Shown in pieces: positions 1-8,934 of a stretch of 64,000 bases of DNA. Source of the stretch: Streptomyces sp. NBC_01235 (GTDB lineage Bacteria > Actinomycetota > Actinomycetes > Streptomycetales > Streptomycetaceae). Position numbers and translations under genes: made by a program. The notes below the pieces were generated by a model. That model was not told where the DNA came from, ran no database searches, and saw only the letters and a list, made by a program, of their open reading frames with translations. The stretch is taken from positions 8,060,001 to 8,124,000 of the forward strand of contig NZ_CP108513.1 of NCBI RefSeq assembly GCF_035989285.1. The letters are read 5' to 3'. The first letter of the stretch is position 1; each line of letters begins with the position of its first letter.

Positions 1-3000
1 ACGGGCCGTGGGTGCGGGCGTGGCGCGCGAGGAGGTCGCCGAGGGGGTCCTTGACCGGCTCCGTGAACGCTTCCGGCACGCCTACCGGCAGGGCCGTGCC
101 GAGTGCGTCGCGCAGACGGCCGGCGTCCTCGATCGCAGCCCAGTGGTCGGCGCCCGCGATACGGACCCGGATCGCCCGGCGGGCGGCGGCCAGCTCCTGC
201 GCCCAGTGCGGTTCGGCGCCACGCTCGGCCAGCTCGGTGTCGGTGAGCGGTCCGAGGAGGCGCAGGACGTCCGCGACACCTTCGGTGTCCTTCACCCGGC
301 GGTCCTCGGTGAGCCACTGGAGTTCGCGTTCCAGTTCGGTGAGGACCTCGGCGTCGAGCAGTTCGCGCAGCTCCGCCTGGCCGAGCAGCTCGGCCAGCAG
401 ACGTGAGTCCAGGGAGAGGGCGGCGGCGCGGCGCTCGGCGAGCGGCGAGTCCCCTTCGTAGAGGAACTGGGCGACGTAGCCGAAGAGCAGGGAGCGCGCG
501 AAGGGGGACGGCTCCGGGGTGGTGACCTCGACCAGGCGCACCTTGCGGGACTCCAGATCGCCCATCAGCTCCACGAGACCGGGGACGTCGAAGACGTCCT
601 GGAGGCACTCGCGGACCGCTTCCAGGACGATCGGGAACGAGCCGAACTCGCTCGCCACCTGGAGCAGTTGGGCGGCGCGCTGGCGCTGCTGCCACAGCGG
701 GGTGCGCTTGCCGGGGTTGCGGCGCGGAAGCAGCAGCGCGCGGGCCGCGCACTCGCGGAACCGGGCCGCGAACAGCGCTGAGCCGCCGACCTGGTCGGTG
801 ACGATCTGGTCGACCTCGCCCTTGTCGAAGACGACGTCCGCCGCGCCGACCGGCGCCTGCTCGGCGTCGTACTCCGTGCCGGCCTTCACCGGCTCCTGGT
901 CGAGGAGATCCAGGCCCATGAGGTCGGCGTCCGGCAGTCGCAGGACGATGCCGTCGTCGGCGTGCATCACCTGGGCGTCCATGCCGTAGCGCTCGGAGAG
1001 CTTGGCACCCAGGGCGAGGGCCCAGGGGGCGTGGACTTGGGCACCGAAGGGGGAGTGGACGACGACCCGCCAATCACCCAGTTCGTCGCGGAAGCGCTCG
1101 ACGACGATCGTGCGGTCGTCCGGGACGTGGCCGCAGGCCTGGCGCTGTTCGTCCAGGTAGGAGAGCACGTTGTCGGCCGCCCACGCGTCCAGACCCGCGG
1201 TGAGCAGGCGGAGCCGGGCGTCCTCCTTGGCCAGCGAGCCGACCTCGCGCAGGAACGCGCCCACCGCACGGCCGAGTTCGAGTGGGCGGCCCAATTGGTC
1301 GCCCTTCCAGAAGGGCAGGCGGCCAGGGACGCCCGGGGCCGGGGAGACCAGGACGCGGTCGCGGGTGATGTCCTCGATGCGCCAGGAGCTGGTGCCGAGG
1401 GTGAAGACGTCGCCGACGCGGGACTCGTAGACCATCTCCTCGTCGAGTTCGCCGACCCGGCCGCCGCCCTTCTTGGGGTCGGCGCCCGCGAGGAAGACAC
1501 CGAAGAGGCCGCGGTCCGGGATCGTGCCACCGGAGGTGACGGCGAGGCGCTGGGCGCCGGGGCGGCCGGTGACCGTGCCGGCGACGCGGTCCCACACCAC
1601 GCGCGGGCGCAGCTCGGCGAACGCGTCGGACGGGTAGCGGCCCGCGAGCATGTCCAGGACGGCCGTGAACGCGGACTCGGGGAGGGAGGCGAAGGGGGCG
1701 GCCCGGCGGACCGTGGCCAGCAGGTCGTCCACCTGCCAGGTGTCGAGCGCCGTCATGGCGACGAGCTGCTGCGCCAGGACGTCCAGCGGGTTGGCGGGGA
1801 CCTTGAGGGACTCGATCGACCCTGCGCGCATCCGCTCGGTGACCACCGCCGCCTGGACGAGGTCGCCGCGGTACTTGGGGAAGACGACACCTGTGGACAC
1901 CGCGCCCACCTGGTGTCCCGCGCGGCCGACGCGCTGGAGTCCGGAGGCCACCGAGGGCGGGGACTCGACCTGCACCACCAGGTCGACGGCGCCCATGTCG
2001 ATGCCCAGTTCGAGACTCGAGGTGGCGACCACCGCGGGGAGGCGGCCCGCCTTGAGGTCCTCTTCCACCAGGGCGCGCTGCTCCTTGGAGACCGAGCCGT
2101 GGTGGGCGCGCGCGATGACGGGCGGGGCGCCCTGGGCCGCGCCCGAGCCGCCCATCAGTTCGGCGGGGGCGTGGTGCTCGTCCAGCGGCTCGCCGGTGGC
2201 CCGCTCGTACGCGATCTCGTTCAGGCGGTTGCACAGGCGCTCGGCCAGGCGGCGGGAGTTGGCGAAGACGATCGTGGAGCGGTGGGCCTGGACCAGATCC
2301 GTGATGCGCTCTTCCACGTGCGGCCAGATCGACGGGCGCTCCGCTCCCTCGGAGCCGTCGGCGACCGGGGAGCCGCCCAGCTCGCCCAGGTCCTCCACGG
2401 GGACGACGACCGAGAGGTCGAACTCCTTGCCGGATTTCGGCTGGACGATCTCCACCTTGCGGTGCGGGGAGAGGTAGCGGGCGACCTCGTCGACCGGGCG
2501 GACCGTCGCCGAGAGGCCGATGCGGCGGGCCGGCTTCGGCAGCAGTTCGTCGAGCCGCTCCAGGGAGAGCGCGAGGTGCGCGCCGCGCTTGGTGCCGGCG
2601 ACCGCGTGCACCTCGTCCAGGATCACCGTCTCGATGCCGGTCAGCGCGTCGCGCGTGGCCGACGTCAGCATCAGGAACAAGGACTCGGGGGTCGTGATCA
2701 GGATGTCCGGCGGACGTGTGGACAGCGCTCGGCGCTCGGCGGGCGGGGTGTCGCCGGAGCGGATGCCGACCTTGACCTCCGGCTCGGGCTGGCCGAGGCG
2801 CACGGACTCCTGACGGATACCGGTCAGGGGGCTGCGCAGATTGCGCTCCACGTCGACCGCGAGGGCCTTGAGGGGGGAGACGTACAGGACACGGCAGCGC
2901 TTCTTCGGGTCGGCGGGCGGGGGTGTCGAGGCGAGCTGGTCCAGGGCGGCGAGGAAGGCGGCCAGGGTCTTGCCGGAGCCGGTCGGTGCGACCACGAGCA

Positions 3001-3130
3001 CGTCCGAACCCTCGCCGATGGCCTGCCACGCGCCCGCCTGGGCCGCGGTGGGCGCGGAGAACGCCCCCGCGAACCAGCCGCGGGTCGCGGGGGAGAAGCC
3101 GTCGAGGGCTCGGTGTGCGGAGCTGACCAT
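1..3130 (-). CDS. lhr: Lhr-type ATP-dependent DNA helicase, 3' end outside window
   Basis: This is a superfamily 2 helicase of the Lhr type, which unwinds DNA or RNA:DNA hybrids using ATP and is linked to repair. About 1043 codons are visible without a stop, and the C-terminus lies beyond the left edge. The Walker A motif (PTGSGKT) is at residues 49-55. Next come a DEVH box (LDEVHAVAG), an SAT motif (LSATVRP) and a motif VI region (RVGRAGHQVG), followed by a long C-terminal part typical of Lhr. The ATG at 3130 begins MVSSAHRALDGF, and the open frame starts cleanly there. Helicase family is certain; the Lhr subgroup rests on the DEVH box and great length. Upstream is an 8-bp tandem repeat. Confidence 0.9.
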   Translation of the reverse strand, partial: MVSSAHRALDGFSPATRGWFAGAFSAPTAAQAGAWQAIGEGSDVLVVAPTGSGKTLAAFLAALDQLASTPPPADPKKRCRVLYVSPLKALAVDVERNLRSPLTGIRQESVRLGQPEPEVKVGIRSGDTPPAERRALSTRPPDILITTPESLFLMLTSATRDALTGIETVILDEVHAVAGTKRGAHLALSLERLDELLPKPARRIGLSATVRPVDEVARYLSPHRKVEIVQPKSGKEFDLSVVVPVEDLGELGGSPVADGSEGAERPSIWPHVEERITDLVQAHRSTIVFANSRRLAERLCNRLNEIAYERATGEPLDEHHAPAELMGGSGAAQGAPPVIARAHHGSVSKEQRALVEEDLKAGRLPAVVATSSLELGIDMGAVDLVVQVESPPSVASGLQRVGRAGHQVGAVSTGVVFPKYRGDLVQAAVVTERMRAGSIESLKVPANPLDVLAQQLVAMTALDTWQVDDLLATVRRAAPFASLPESAFTAVLDMLAGRYPSDAFAELRPRVVWDRVAGTVTGRPGAQRLAVTSGGTIPDRGLFGVFLAGADPKKGGGRVGELDEEMVYESRVGDVFTLGTSSWRIEDITRDRVLVSPAPGVPGRLPFWKGDQLGRPLELGRAVGAFLREVGSLAKEDARLRLLTAGLDAWAADNVLSYLDEQRQACGHVPDDRTIVVERFRDELGDWRVVVHSPFGAQVHAPWALALGAKLSERYGMDAQVMHADDGIVLRLPDADLMGLDLLDQEPVKAGTEYDAEQAPVGAADVVFDKGEVDQIVTDQVGGSALFAARFRECAARALLLPRRNPGKRTPLWQQRQRAAQLLQVASEFGSFPIVLEAVRECLQDVFDVPGLVELMGDLESRKVRLVEVTTPEPSPFARSLLFGYVAQFLYEGDSPLAERRAAALSLDSRLLAELLGQAELRELLDAEVLTELERELQWLTEDRRVKDTEGVADVLRLLGPLTDTELAERGAEPHWAQELAAARRAIRVRIAGADHWAAIEDAGRLRDALGTALPVGVPEAFTEPVKDPLGDLLARHARTHGP

Positions 3131-3170
3131 GCGTCCATCCTGCACCCAGCCACTGACAATGGCTCTGACC

Positions 3171-3218
3171 TGCGGGTGTGCGGGTGTGCGGGTGTGCGGG
3201 TGTGCGGGTGTGCGGGTG
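3171..3218. repeat. Six perfect tandem copies of TGCGGGTG
   Basis: The octamer TGCGGGTG is repeated six times without interruption, and degenerate copies follow to about 3290. It lies between the start of the helicase gene and the AraC gene, inside their divergent promoter region. An octamer is not codon-sized, so length changes here would alter spacing rather than a protein. Confidence 0.9.
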
Positions 3219-3320
3219 TGGGTTGGGGGTGCGGATGGGGTGTGCGGGTGGGAGGCGGGTACGAGTGCGGGTGCGTGGGGGCTGGGCGGGGTGGTCCGGT
3301 CGTCGCGGAGAATGGGGGGT

Positions 3321-4283
3321 ATGGCGGGTTCGGATGAGCTGGCGCGGCACTGGCGGTATGCCGAGCTGCCTGGTGTCGATCTGCTGCGGGCCCGGTACGT
3401 CCGCAAGACCTTCGTGCGGCACACCCACGAGCACTTCGTGATCGCTGCCATCGCCGAGGGCGTGGAGGTCTTCCACCATCGCGGGGCCGATCAGCACGCG
3501 GGGGCGGGCGCGCTCGCGCTGGTCAATCCGGACACCCCGCACACAGGTCGGGCCGGGGTACCGGAGGGGTGGCGGTACGGAGCCGTCTATCCGTCGCCCG
3601 ACGTGGTGGCCGGGATCGCGGCCGAGACGACGACCCTCCGCGGTACCCCCGGGTTCATCCGTCCCGTCCTCGACGATCCGTACACCGTCGGGTTGGTGCA
3701 TCACGTGCTCCGAGCCGCCGAGGAGGGCAACGCGCTGGCCGCCGACACACTGCTGCGGGTGGCTGTGACGCGGTTGCTGCGGCTCAACGGCGGACCGCTG
3801 CCGCAGCGAGAGGTGCGGACGGCCGGGGCGCGGATCGCCGCACGCGCGCGTGCCGTGCTGGAAGAGCGGCTGGCCGATCCGCCGACGCTGGAGCAACTGG
3901 CCGGGGACCTGGGAACCAGTTCGTTCGCACTGTTGCGGGCCTTCCGGGACGTGTACGGGCTGCCGCCCCACGCCTGGCTGACCGATGCCCGCGTACGGCG
4001 GGCGCGGCGGCTGCTGGACGCGGGAACGGCACCCGCCGAAGCGGCCGTCGCGGTGGGGTTCACCGACCAGCCGCACCTCAACCGCCACTTCGCCCGGATC
4101 GTGGGAGTCCCTCCGGGGGCGTACCAGCGTGAGCGCAAGAACGTACAAGACGCGCCACGGCAGTGGCTCCTACCGTCCGGGTCGTGGCAGAACAGACAGC
4201 ACTCACAGACGTATGGGCCGACGGTCGGGGAAGGCCTGACGCCGTCGTCGTACGGGACGCCCTCGGGGTCGGGATCGCCGTAG
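3321..4283 (+). CDS. AraC-family transcriptional regulator
   Basis: This is a 320-residue AraC/XylS-type regulator. Residues about 10-120 form a cupin-like sensor domain with a conserved HTHEHF stretch. Residues about 180-280 form the double helix-turn-helix DNA-binding domain, ending in the usual RIVGVPPGAYQRER signature. The start is either ATG 3312 or ATG 3321; I chose the second because GGAG at 3307-3310 lies at a better distance. The frame runs on about 40 codons past the normal AraC end and overlaps the start of azlC by about 100 bases. Cupin-type AraC proteins next to azlCD commonly control that exporter, so azlC-azlD is the likely target. Confidence 0.88.
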   Translation: MAGSDELARHWRYAELPGVDLLRARYVRKTFVRHTHEHFVIAAIAEGVEVFHHRGADQHAGAGALALVNPDTPHTGRAGVPEGWRYGAVYPSPDVVAGIAAETTTLRGTPGFIRPVLDDPYTVGLVHHVLRAAEEGNALAADTLLRVAVTRLLRLNGGPLPQREVRTAGARIAARARAVLEERLADPPTLEQLAGDLGTSSFALLRAFRDVYGLPPHAWLTDARVRRARRLLDAGTAPAEAAVAVGFTDQPHLNRHFARIVGVPPGAYQRERKNVQDAPRQWLLPSGSWQNRQHSQTYGPTVGEGLTPSSYGTPSGSGSP

Positions 4284-4927
4284 GACTCTCCGGGTTCGCC
4301 TTCGGGGTGACCTCGGCGGGCAGCGGACTCTCGCTGTGGCAGACCTGCGCGCTCAGTCTCCTGGTGTTCACCGGCGCGTCCCAGTTCGCGCTCGTCGGCG
4401 CGCTGGCGGCGGGTGGCAATCCGCTGACGGCTGCCGCGGGCGCCTTCTTCCTGGGCGTGCGCAACGCCTTCTACGGGCTGCGTCTGTCGCAGTCGCTGGC
4501 CCTCCCGCGCGCGGTACGCCCGTTCGCCGCCCATTGGGTGATCGACGAGACGGCGGCGGTCTCGCTGGCCCAGCACGGGAGGCGGGGCGCCCGGATCGGC
4601 TTCGCCGTCACCGGGGTGAGTCTTTACGTGCTGTGGAACCTCACCACGCTGCTGGGCTCGCTGGGCGCCGAGGCCATCGGGGAGACGGACGCGTGGGGGC
4701 TCGACGCGGCCGGACCCGCCGTCTTCCTGGCGCTGCTCGCGCCCATGCTGAAGACCACCGCCGAGCGGGCCGTCACCGGGCTCGCGGTGCTCCTGGGGCT
4801 CGGCCTGCTGCCCGTTCTGCCCGCCGGAGTGCCCGTTCTGGCGGCCGCGCTCGCCGCCCCGCTCGTCCTGTACCTCGAAGGCCGGCACGCGGTCGGCCGG
4901 GACGACTCGAGAGAGGGGGAGCGTTGA
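4184..4927 (+). CDS. azlC: AzlC-family branched-chain amino acid exporter, large subunit
   Basis: This 247-residue membrane protein is the large subunit of the AzlCD (LIV-E family) exporter of branched-chain amino acids and analogues. Early conserved stretches (GLSGFAFGVTSAGSGLS and FTGASQFALVG) are typical, and at least five hydrophobic segments follow. Two GTG starts are possible, 4163 and 4184; both lie inside the end of the AraC gene. The stop codon overlaps the TTG start of azlD by four bases, which implies translational coupling. The substrate cannot be read from the sequence. Confidence 0.88.
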   Translation: MAEQTALTDVWADGRGRPDAVVVRDALGVGIAVGLSGFAFGVTSAGSGLSLWQTCALSLLVFTGASQFALVGALAAGGNPLTAAAGAFFLGVRNAFYGLRLSQSLALPRAVRPFAAHWVIDETAAVSLAQHGRRGARIGFAVTGVSLYVLWNLTTLLGSLGAEAIGETDAWGLDAAGPAVFLALLAPMLKTTAERAVTGLAVLLGLGLLPVLPAGVPVLAAALAAPLVLYLEGRHAVGRDDSREGER

Positions 4928-5232
4928 ACACCTGGATCGCGATCGGTGCGACCGCTCTCGGCTGCTACGCCGTCAAGCTCGCCGGACTGCTCGTCCCCGC
5001 AGGCCTTCTCGAACGACCTCTGGTCAGGCGGTTCGCGGCCCTGCTCCCCGTCGCCCTGCTCGCCGCCCTCACGGCACAGCAGACCTTTGCCGACGGGCAC
5101 GCGCTCGTGCTGGACGCGAGGGCCGCGGGGCTCACCGCGGCCCTCGTCGCCATCATGCTGCGGGCTCCCTTCCTGCTGGTCGTCGGGGCCGCCGTGGTGG
5201 TGACGGCGGGGGTGCGTGCCATGAGCGGGTGA
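4924..5232 (+). CDS. azlD: AzlD-family branched-chain amino acid exporter, small subunit
   Basis: This is the 102-residue small membrane subunit that pairs with AzlC. It has three to four hydrophobic helices and the normal AzlD length. Translation appears to begin at a TTG codon within the four-base overlap (TTGA) with the azlC stop. No other start in frame would keep the first helix. The arrangement AraC regulator, azlC, azlD suggests one transcription unit. Confidence 0.87.
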   Translation: MNTWIAIGATALGCYAVKLAGLLVPAGLLERPLVRRFAALLPVALLAALTAQQTFADGHALVLDARAAGLTAALVAIMLRAPFLLVVGAAVVVTAGVRAMSG

Positions 5233-5266
5233 GGGGGCAAGGGGGAGGGGGAGTGAGGTCCTGCGC

Positions 5267-5301
5267 GGACGCCGGACGCCGGACGCCGGACACCGGACGC
5301 C
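5267..5301. repeat. Five tandem copies of GGACGCC (one variant)
   Basis: Four exact copies and one variant (GGACACC) of a 7-bp unit lie between the convergent azlD gene and the cyclase-fold gene. The repeat sits where a bidirectional terminator would be expected. It could fold into several alternative short stems, but no single clear hairpin dominates. Confidence 0.85.
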
Positions 5302-5323
5302 GCGGGACGTGGTCCGGCCCGGG

Positions 5324-6268
5324 TCAGCCGATGGGGCGGCCGTAGGCCCTCAGGGTGCGCAGGGCCTCGATCGTCACCATGGGGCGTGCCTCCAGGGCCG
5401 TGCCGGGCGCCCAGCGGCGCCAACGGACCGGCCAGCCGCCGTCCTTCTGCTGCTCGTCGGCGAGATGGTCCAGGCAGCGTGTCATCTCGTCGTCGGTGAA
5501 CCACGCGCGCGCGAGGGAGTGCGGTGTCCGGGCGAAGTCGTACGGGAAGTGGTGCTCGCCGGGCGCGTACCCGGGGGCGACCGGATACGCGTCCAGGTGG
5601 TCCGGGTCCAGCGCGGCGAGCCGCTGCGCGCGCACCAGGCGGCCCAGGCGGTCGGCGGCCGCCTCCGCGCGCGGGCGGTCGGAAGCGGAGTCCAGGAAGG
5701 TCACCGCGGCCTCGACCTCGTAGGGATGGGACCGCTCCAGGGAGTCCACCGCCTGCCAGCAGAAGTCCGTGGCCCTGAACAGCCAGGCGTGCCACACGTC
5801 GTTGCGGTGCAGCAGGCCCACCACCGGCCCGGTGGACAGCAGTTCGCTGGGCGGGTCGTCCACGATCGGGATGAAGGGGGCCGCCGGGTACCCGCGCTGG
5901 CTGGGATGGATCGCCGGCAGCGCGCCCTCGCCGGTGGAGACGGAGGTGAGATAACGGCACACCTGCTCCACGCGCCGACCGCCGAGGCGCCCGATGGAGT
6001 CCAGGACACGCAGCGCGCGCACGGTGTGCAGGGGCTGGCTGACGGGGCCGCGCAGATCGGGCTCCAGCGCGTGGCCGTATCCGCCGTCCTCGTTGCGGTA
6101 GGCGTCGAGGGCGGTCTCGACGGGATCGGCGGAGCCGTGGAGGAAGTCGTGTGCGAAAAGGCGCTGCTCCAGCACGCGCGCGGTGAGCCAGACGAAGTGC
6201 TCGGCGCGGAAGAGCGGGGAGTGCGCCGGGGGCGTCGGGGGGAGTGGGAATGCTCCGGATTCGGCCAT
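5324..6268 (-). CDS. Uncharacterised protein with terpenoid-cyclase/prenyltransferase-type fold
   Basis: This 314-residue protein resembles actinobacterial proteins annotated as prenyltransferase or squalene-cyclase-like. The visible evidence is repeated alpha/alpha-barrel motifs such as YRNEDGGYGHALEPDLRG near the N-terminus and LADEQQKDGGWPVRWRRW near the C-terminus. The DGG[WY] pattern is the hallmark of QW-like repeats. No DxDD cyclase motif is apparent, so catalytic activity is not supported. The ATG at 6268 begins MAESGAFPLPPTPP. It is transcribed towards azlD and divergently from the DUF3046 gene. Its function is unknown. Confidence 0.75.
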   Translation of the reverse strand: MAESGAFPLPPTPPAHSPLFRAEHFVWLTARVLEQRLFAHDFLHGSADPVETALDAYRNEDGGYGHALEPDLRGPVSQPLHTVRALRVLDSIGRLGGRRVEQVCRYLTSVSTGEGALPAIHPSQRGYPAAPFIPIVDDPPSELLSTGPVVGLLHRNDVWHAWLFRATDFCWQAVDSLERSHPYEVEAAVTFLDSASDRPRAEAAADRLGRLVRAQRLAALDPDHLDAYPVAPGYAPGEHHFPYDFARTPHSLARAWFTDDEMTRCLDHLADEQQKDGGWPVRWRRWAPGTALEARPMVTIEALRTLRAYGRPIG

Positions 6269-6346
6269 GGTCAGACCGTAGGGCGGAAAGCGGTCTCGAC
6301 AGGCGGTCCTGGCAAGGGGCACCCCCGGGCGCGGGATACTGGTGTC

Positions 6347-6541
6347 ATGCGGTTGACGGTCTTCTGGCAGCGGATGGACGAGCACTTCGGTACGGGGTAC
6401 GCCGAGACCTTCGCGCGCGATCACGTGATGGCGGAGCTCGGCGGGCGTACGGTGCACGAGGCGCTGGCGCACGGCTGGGAGGCCAAGGAGGTGTGGCGCG
6501 TGGTGTGCGCGGTGATGAACGTTCCGCAGGAGATGCGCTGA
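6347..6541 (+). CDS. DUF3046 family small protein
   Basis: This is a 64-residue protein of the actinobacterial DUF3046 family, recognised by the conserved start MRLTVFWQRMDEHFG and the ending VCAVMNVPQEMR. The function of the family is unknown. It is usually found close to recA in actinobacteria, as here. There is no Shine-Dalgarno sequence. A GATACT hexamer lies exactly 6 bases before the ATG (6335-6340), as expected for a leaderless transcript. Confidence 0.85.
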   Translation: MRLTVFWQRMDEHFGTGYAETFARDHVMAELGGRTVHEALAHGWEAKEVWRVVCAVMNVPQEMR

Positions 6542-6601
6542 TCCGTCACGAAGATCGTAGGCGGCTCTCCGGTTGTCGGTGGCGTAGGCGAGACTTGGTC
6601 C

Positions 6602-7864
6602 GTGGCACCCACTGACGAGACCGGGCAGGCCCCCCGGCACGCATCCCCGCCCGGCACGACGCCGCCCACCGGGCTGCCCCCGGCCGACGGCGGAGCCGCG
6701 CAGGGCGCGCGCATGCCGAGCTGGCTTCCGCGCGCCATGGTGCTCGCGCTCGCTCTGTTCGGTGCGTTCCAACTGGGCACCTGGGCCTTCCACCAGCTCA
6801 TCGGCCTGCTGCTCAACATACTGATCGCGTTCTTCCTGGCCCTCGCCATAGAGCCCGCGGTCAGCAGGATGGCCGCTCGCGGGATGCGCAGGGGACTCGC
6901 CACCTTCCTGGTCTTCTTCGGCCTGCTGATCGTGGTCGCCGGCTTCTTCACGCTGCTCGGCTCGATGCTCGCGGGACAGATCATCAAGATGATCGAGGGC
7001 TTCCCCGAGTACCTCGACTCCGTGATCAACTGGGTCAACACCACGTTCCACACCAACCTCAGGCGCGTGGACATCCAGGAGGGGCTGCTCCACTCCGACT
7101 GGCTGAGGAAGTACGCCCAGAACAGCGCCGCCGGTGTTCTGGACGTCTCCACGCAGGTCCTCGGCGGTCTCTTCCGGCTGCTGACGATCGCCCTGTTCTC
7201 GTTCTACTTCGCCGCCGACGGACCTCGCCTGCGTCGCGGGCTGTGCTCCGTCCTGCCGCCCGCCAAACAGGCCGAGGTGTTGCGCGCGTGGGAGATCGCC
7301 GTCGACAAGACCGGCGGATACCTGTACTCGCGCGGGCTGATGGCCTTGATCTCCGGCGTGGCGCACTACGTGTTGCTGGAGGCCCTCGGCATCCCGTACG
7401 CGCCCGTCCTCGCCGTCTGGGTGGGCGTGGTCTCGCAGTTCATCCCGACCATCGGCACCTATCTCGCGGGCGCCCTGCCCATGCTGATCGCCTTCACGGT
7501 CTCACCCTTGTACGCCCTGTGGGTGCTGATCTTCGTCGTGGTCTACCAGCAGTTCGAGAACTACGTGCTGCAACCCAAGCTGACCTCGAAGACCGTCGAC
7601 ATCCACCCAGCCGTCGCCTTCGGCTCGGTCATCGCCGGCACCGCACTCCTGGGCGCCGTCGGCGCGCTGGTCGCCATTCCGGCCGTCGCCACGCTCCAGG
7701 CGTTCCTGGGCGCCTACGTGAAGCGCTACGACGTCACGGACGATCCCCGCGTCCACGGGCACCGGGGCCGCGGCGAGGGGCCGGGACCGCTCACGCGCGC
7801 GCGGGCGCTGTGGGCGCGGATGCGGGACCGCGCGGGCAGCGGGTCTCGGGAGGGATCCGGCTGA
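6602..7864 (+). CDS. AI-2E family (TqsA/PerM-type) membrane transporter
   Basis: This 420-residue membrane protein belongs to the AI-2E transporter family (PF01594). Members include exporters and sodium/proton antiporters, so the substrate is open. After a Pro/Ala-rich cytoplasmic head of about 40 residues there are about eight hydrophobic segments. The family-typical stretch VVSQFIPTIGTYLAGALPML is followed by FVVVYQQFENYVLQPKL. The GTG start at 6602 has no ribosome-binding site. GAGACT lies 6 bases upstream (6590-6595), so a leaderless message is likely. The tail is basic and probably cytoplasmic. Confidence 0.88.
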   Translation: MAPTDETGQAPRHASPPGTTPPTGLPPADGGAAQGARMPSWLPRAMVLALALFGAFQLGTWAFHQLIGLLLNILIAFFLALAIEPAVSRMAARGMRRGLATFLVFFGLLIVVAGFFTLLGSMLAGQIIKMIEGFPEYLDSVINWVNTTFHTNLRRVDIQEGLLHSDWLRKYAQNSAAGVLDVSTQVLGGLFRLLTIALFSFYFAADGPRLRRGLCSVLPPAKQAEVLRAWEIAVDKTGGYLYSRGLMALISGVAHYVLLEALGIPYAPVLAVWVGVVSQFIPTIGTYLAGALPMLIAFTVSPLYALWVLIFVVVYQQFENYVLQPKLTSKTVDIHPAVAFGSVIAGTALLGAVGALVAIPAVATLQAFLGAYVKRYDVTDDPRVHGHRGRGEGPGPLTRARALWARMRDRAGSGSREGSG

Positions 7865-7882
7865 CGGCCGGAGCGGGCGTCA

Positions 7883-8676
7883 CTACGTGAGGACGGCCCA
7901 CACCCCGGCCGCGGCGACAGCCGCCGTGTAACAACCCACCGCCGCGGCCACGATCCGCCACCGCACGGTCTCGCTCCAGGGTGTGCGGGACAGCAGCCGG
8001 GCCGGCGCCGGCAGGACCAGAACGGCGTGCAGGCCGACCCCGTGCAGGGGTTGAGCGGGGCCGTCGAGTGGTACGCGGCCTCCTGGTGCCCCGTGCGGGC
8101 GAGCACCACACCGCGCGCGATCATCGCCGCACCCGAGGCGAGCGCGACCAGCAGGATCGCGAAACCGGAGCGCACCGGGAGGGCCATCGAGGCCGGGCCC
8201 GTCGGCCGGTGCCGGAAGGACGCCACGGCGAACACGGTGAGCAGCACCACGAGGACGCCGCCGCCGACCGCGAGCGTCATGGACACCGCCGTGTCGAACG
8301 GCGTCTCCATGTCCAGGTGCGAGGGCACTCCCCGCCACGCCTGGAGGGTGATGCCCCCGACCTCCACGACGCAGTCGGCGGCGAACACCCCGAGCAGCGC
8401 GGTACGCAGGCGCGGTCCGACGCGCACGTACGACGTGATCCGGACGACCGCGAGGAGCGTCACCCCGAAGGAGAGCCCGAAGGTCACCGGCTTGCGCCAG
8501 GAGACCGGCCCGTTCCAGGGACCGCCGTCGACGGCGAACACCACGAGGTGGACGAGGCCGGAGAGGATCAGCAGGAGCGCGGTCGCCTCGCAGACGCGGT
8601 ACAGCGGGTTCAGGGGCGGGCCCGGATGCCCGGTTCCGGCTTTGCCGTGCGTCTGCGTGGTCATCTGCTCGTCCAT
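7883..8676 (-). pseudogene. Multi-spanning membrane protein broken by a one-base frameshift
   Basis: The reading frame from ATG 8676 encodes a hydrophobic protein with about five or six membrane segments. It then degenerates after the residues HSTAPLNP into Cys/Arg-rich nonsense. The natural continuation (PLHGVGLHAVLVLPAPARLL, then a last membrane helix) is in another frame and stops at 7883. The total span of 794 bases is one base short of 265 codons, which fits a one-base deletion near 8046-8056, beside a run of four G on the + strand. The membrane family is not one I can name. A sequencing error cannot be excluded. It is convergent with the AI-2E gene, 18 bases apart. Confidence 0.72.
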
Positions 8677-8842
8677 GCGCCGAGCGTCCCGGCTGAGTCG
8701 TGCGCCGTCGTCGTCCGGCCGAAGACACCCGCCGTACGCCCGGGGAAGCAGCCGTCAGCGCGCGGGACGAGGGGCGGGACAGGGCCGGATCCGGGGCGTT
8801 GCGGCCTCGTGAACGTAGCCTCGGAAGTGCCGCGTGGGGCGC

Positions 8843-8872
8843 TTGACACGAAAATCGAACATCCATTCTCAT
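8843..8872 (+). promoter_or_regulatory. recA promoter with SOS (LexA) box
   Basis: TTGACA at 8843-8848 is a perfect -35 element. A -10-like TCTCAT lies at 8867-8872 with an 18-base spacer. Inside the spacer is GAAC-N4-ATTC (8857-8868), one base away from the GAAC-N4-GTTC box bound by Gram-positive LexA. LexA bound here would block RNA polymerase. The message would carry a leader of about 150 bases before the recA ATG. Confidence 0.8.
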
Positions 8873-8934
8873 GGAGGCTCCGGTGAGGCTCGTGGCGGGG
8901 ATTTTGTTCCAGTTGGGACGGATAAGCGCCTGAG

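Noticed and set aside
3171..3290. Regular repeats as a possible CRISPR array
   Set aside because: Units are 8 bases without spacers and no cas genes are present, so this is a simple tandem repeat.
1074..4148. Long minus-strand frame spanning the helicase and the AraC gene
   Set aside because: It is out of frame with the helicase, whose true frame runs off the left edge, and its sequence is Arg/Pro-rich nonsense.
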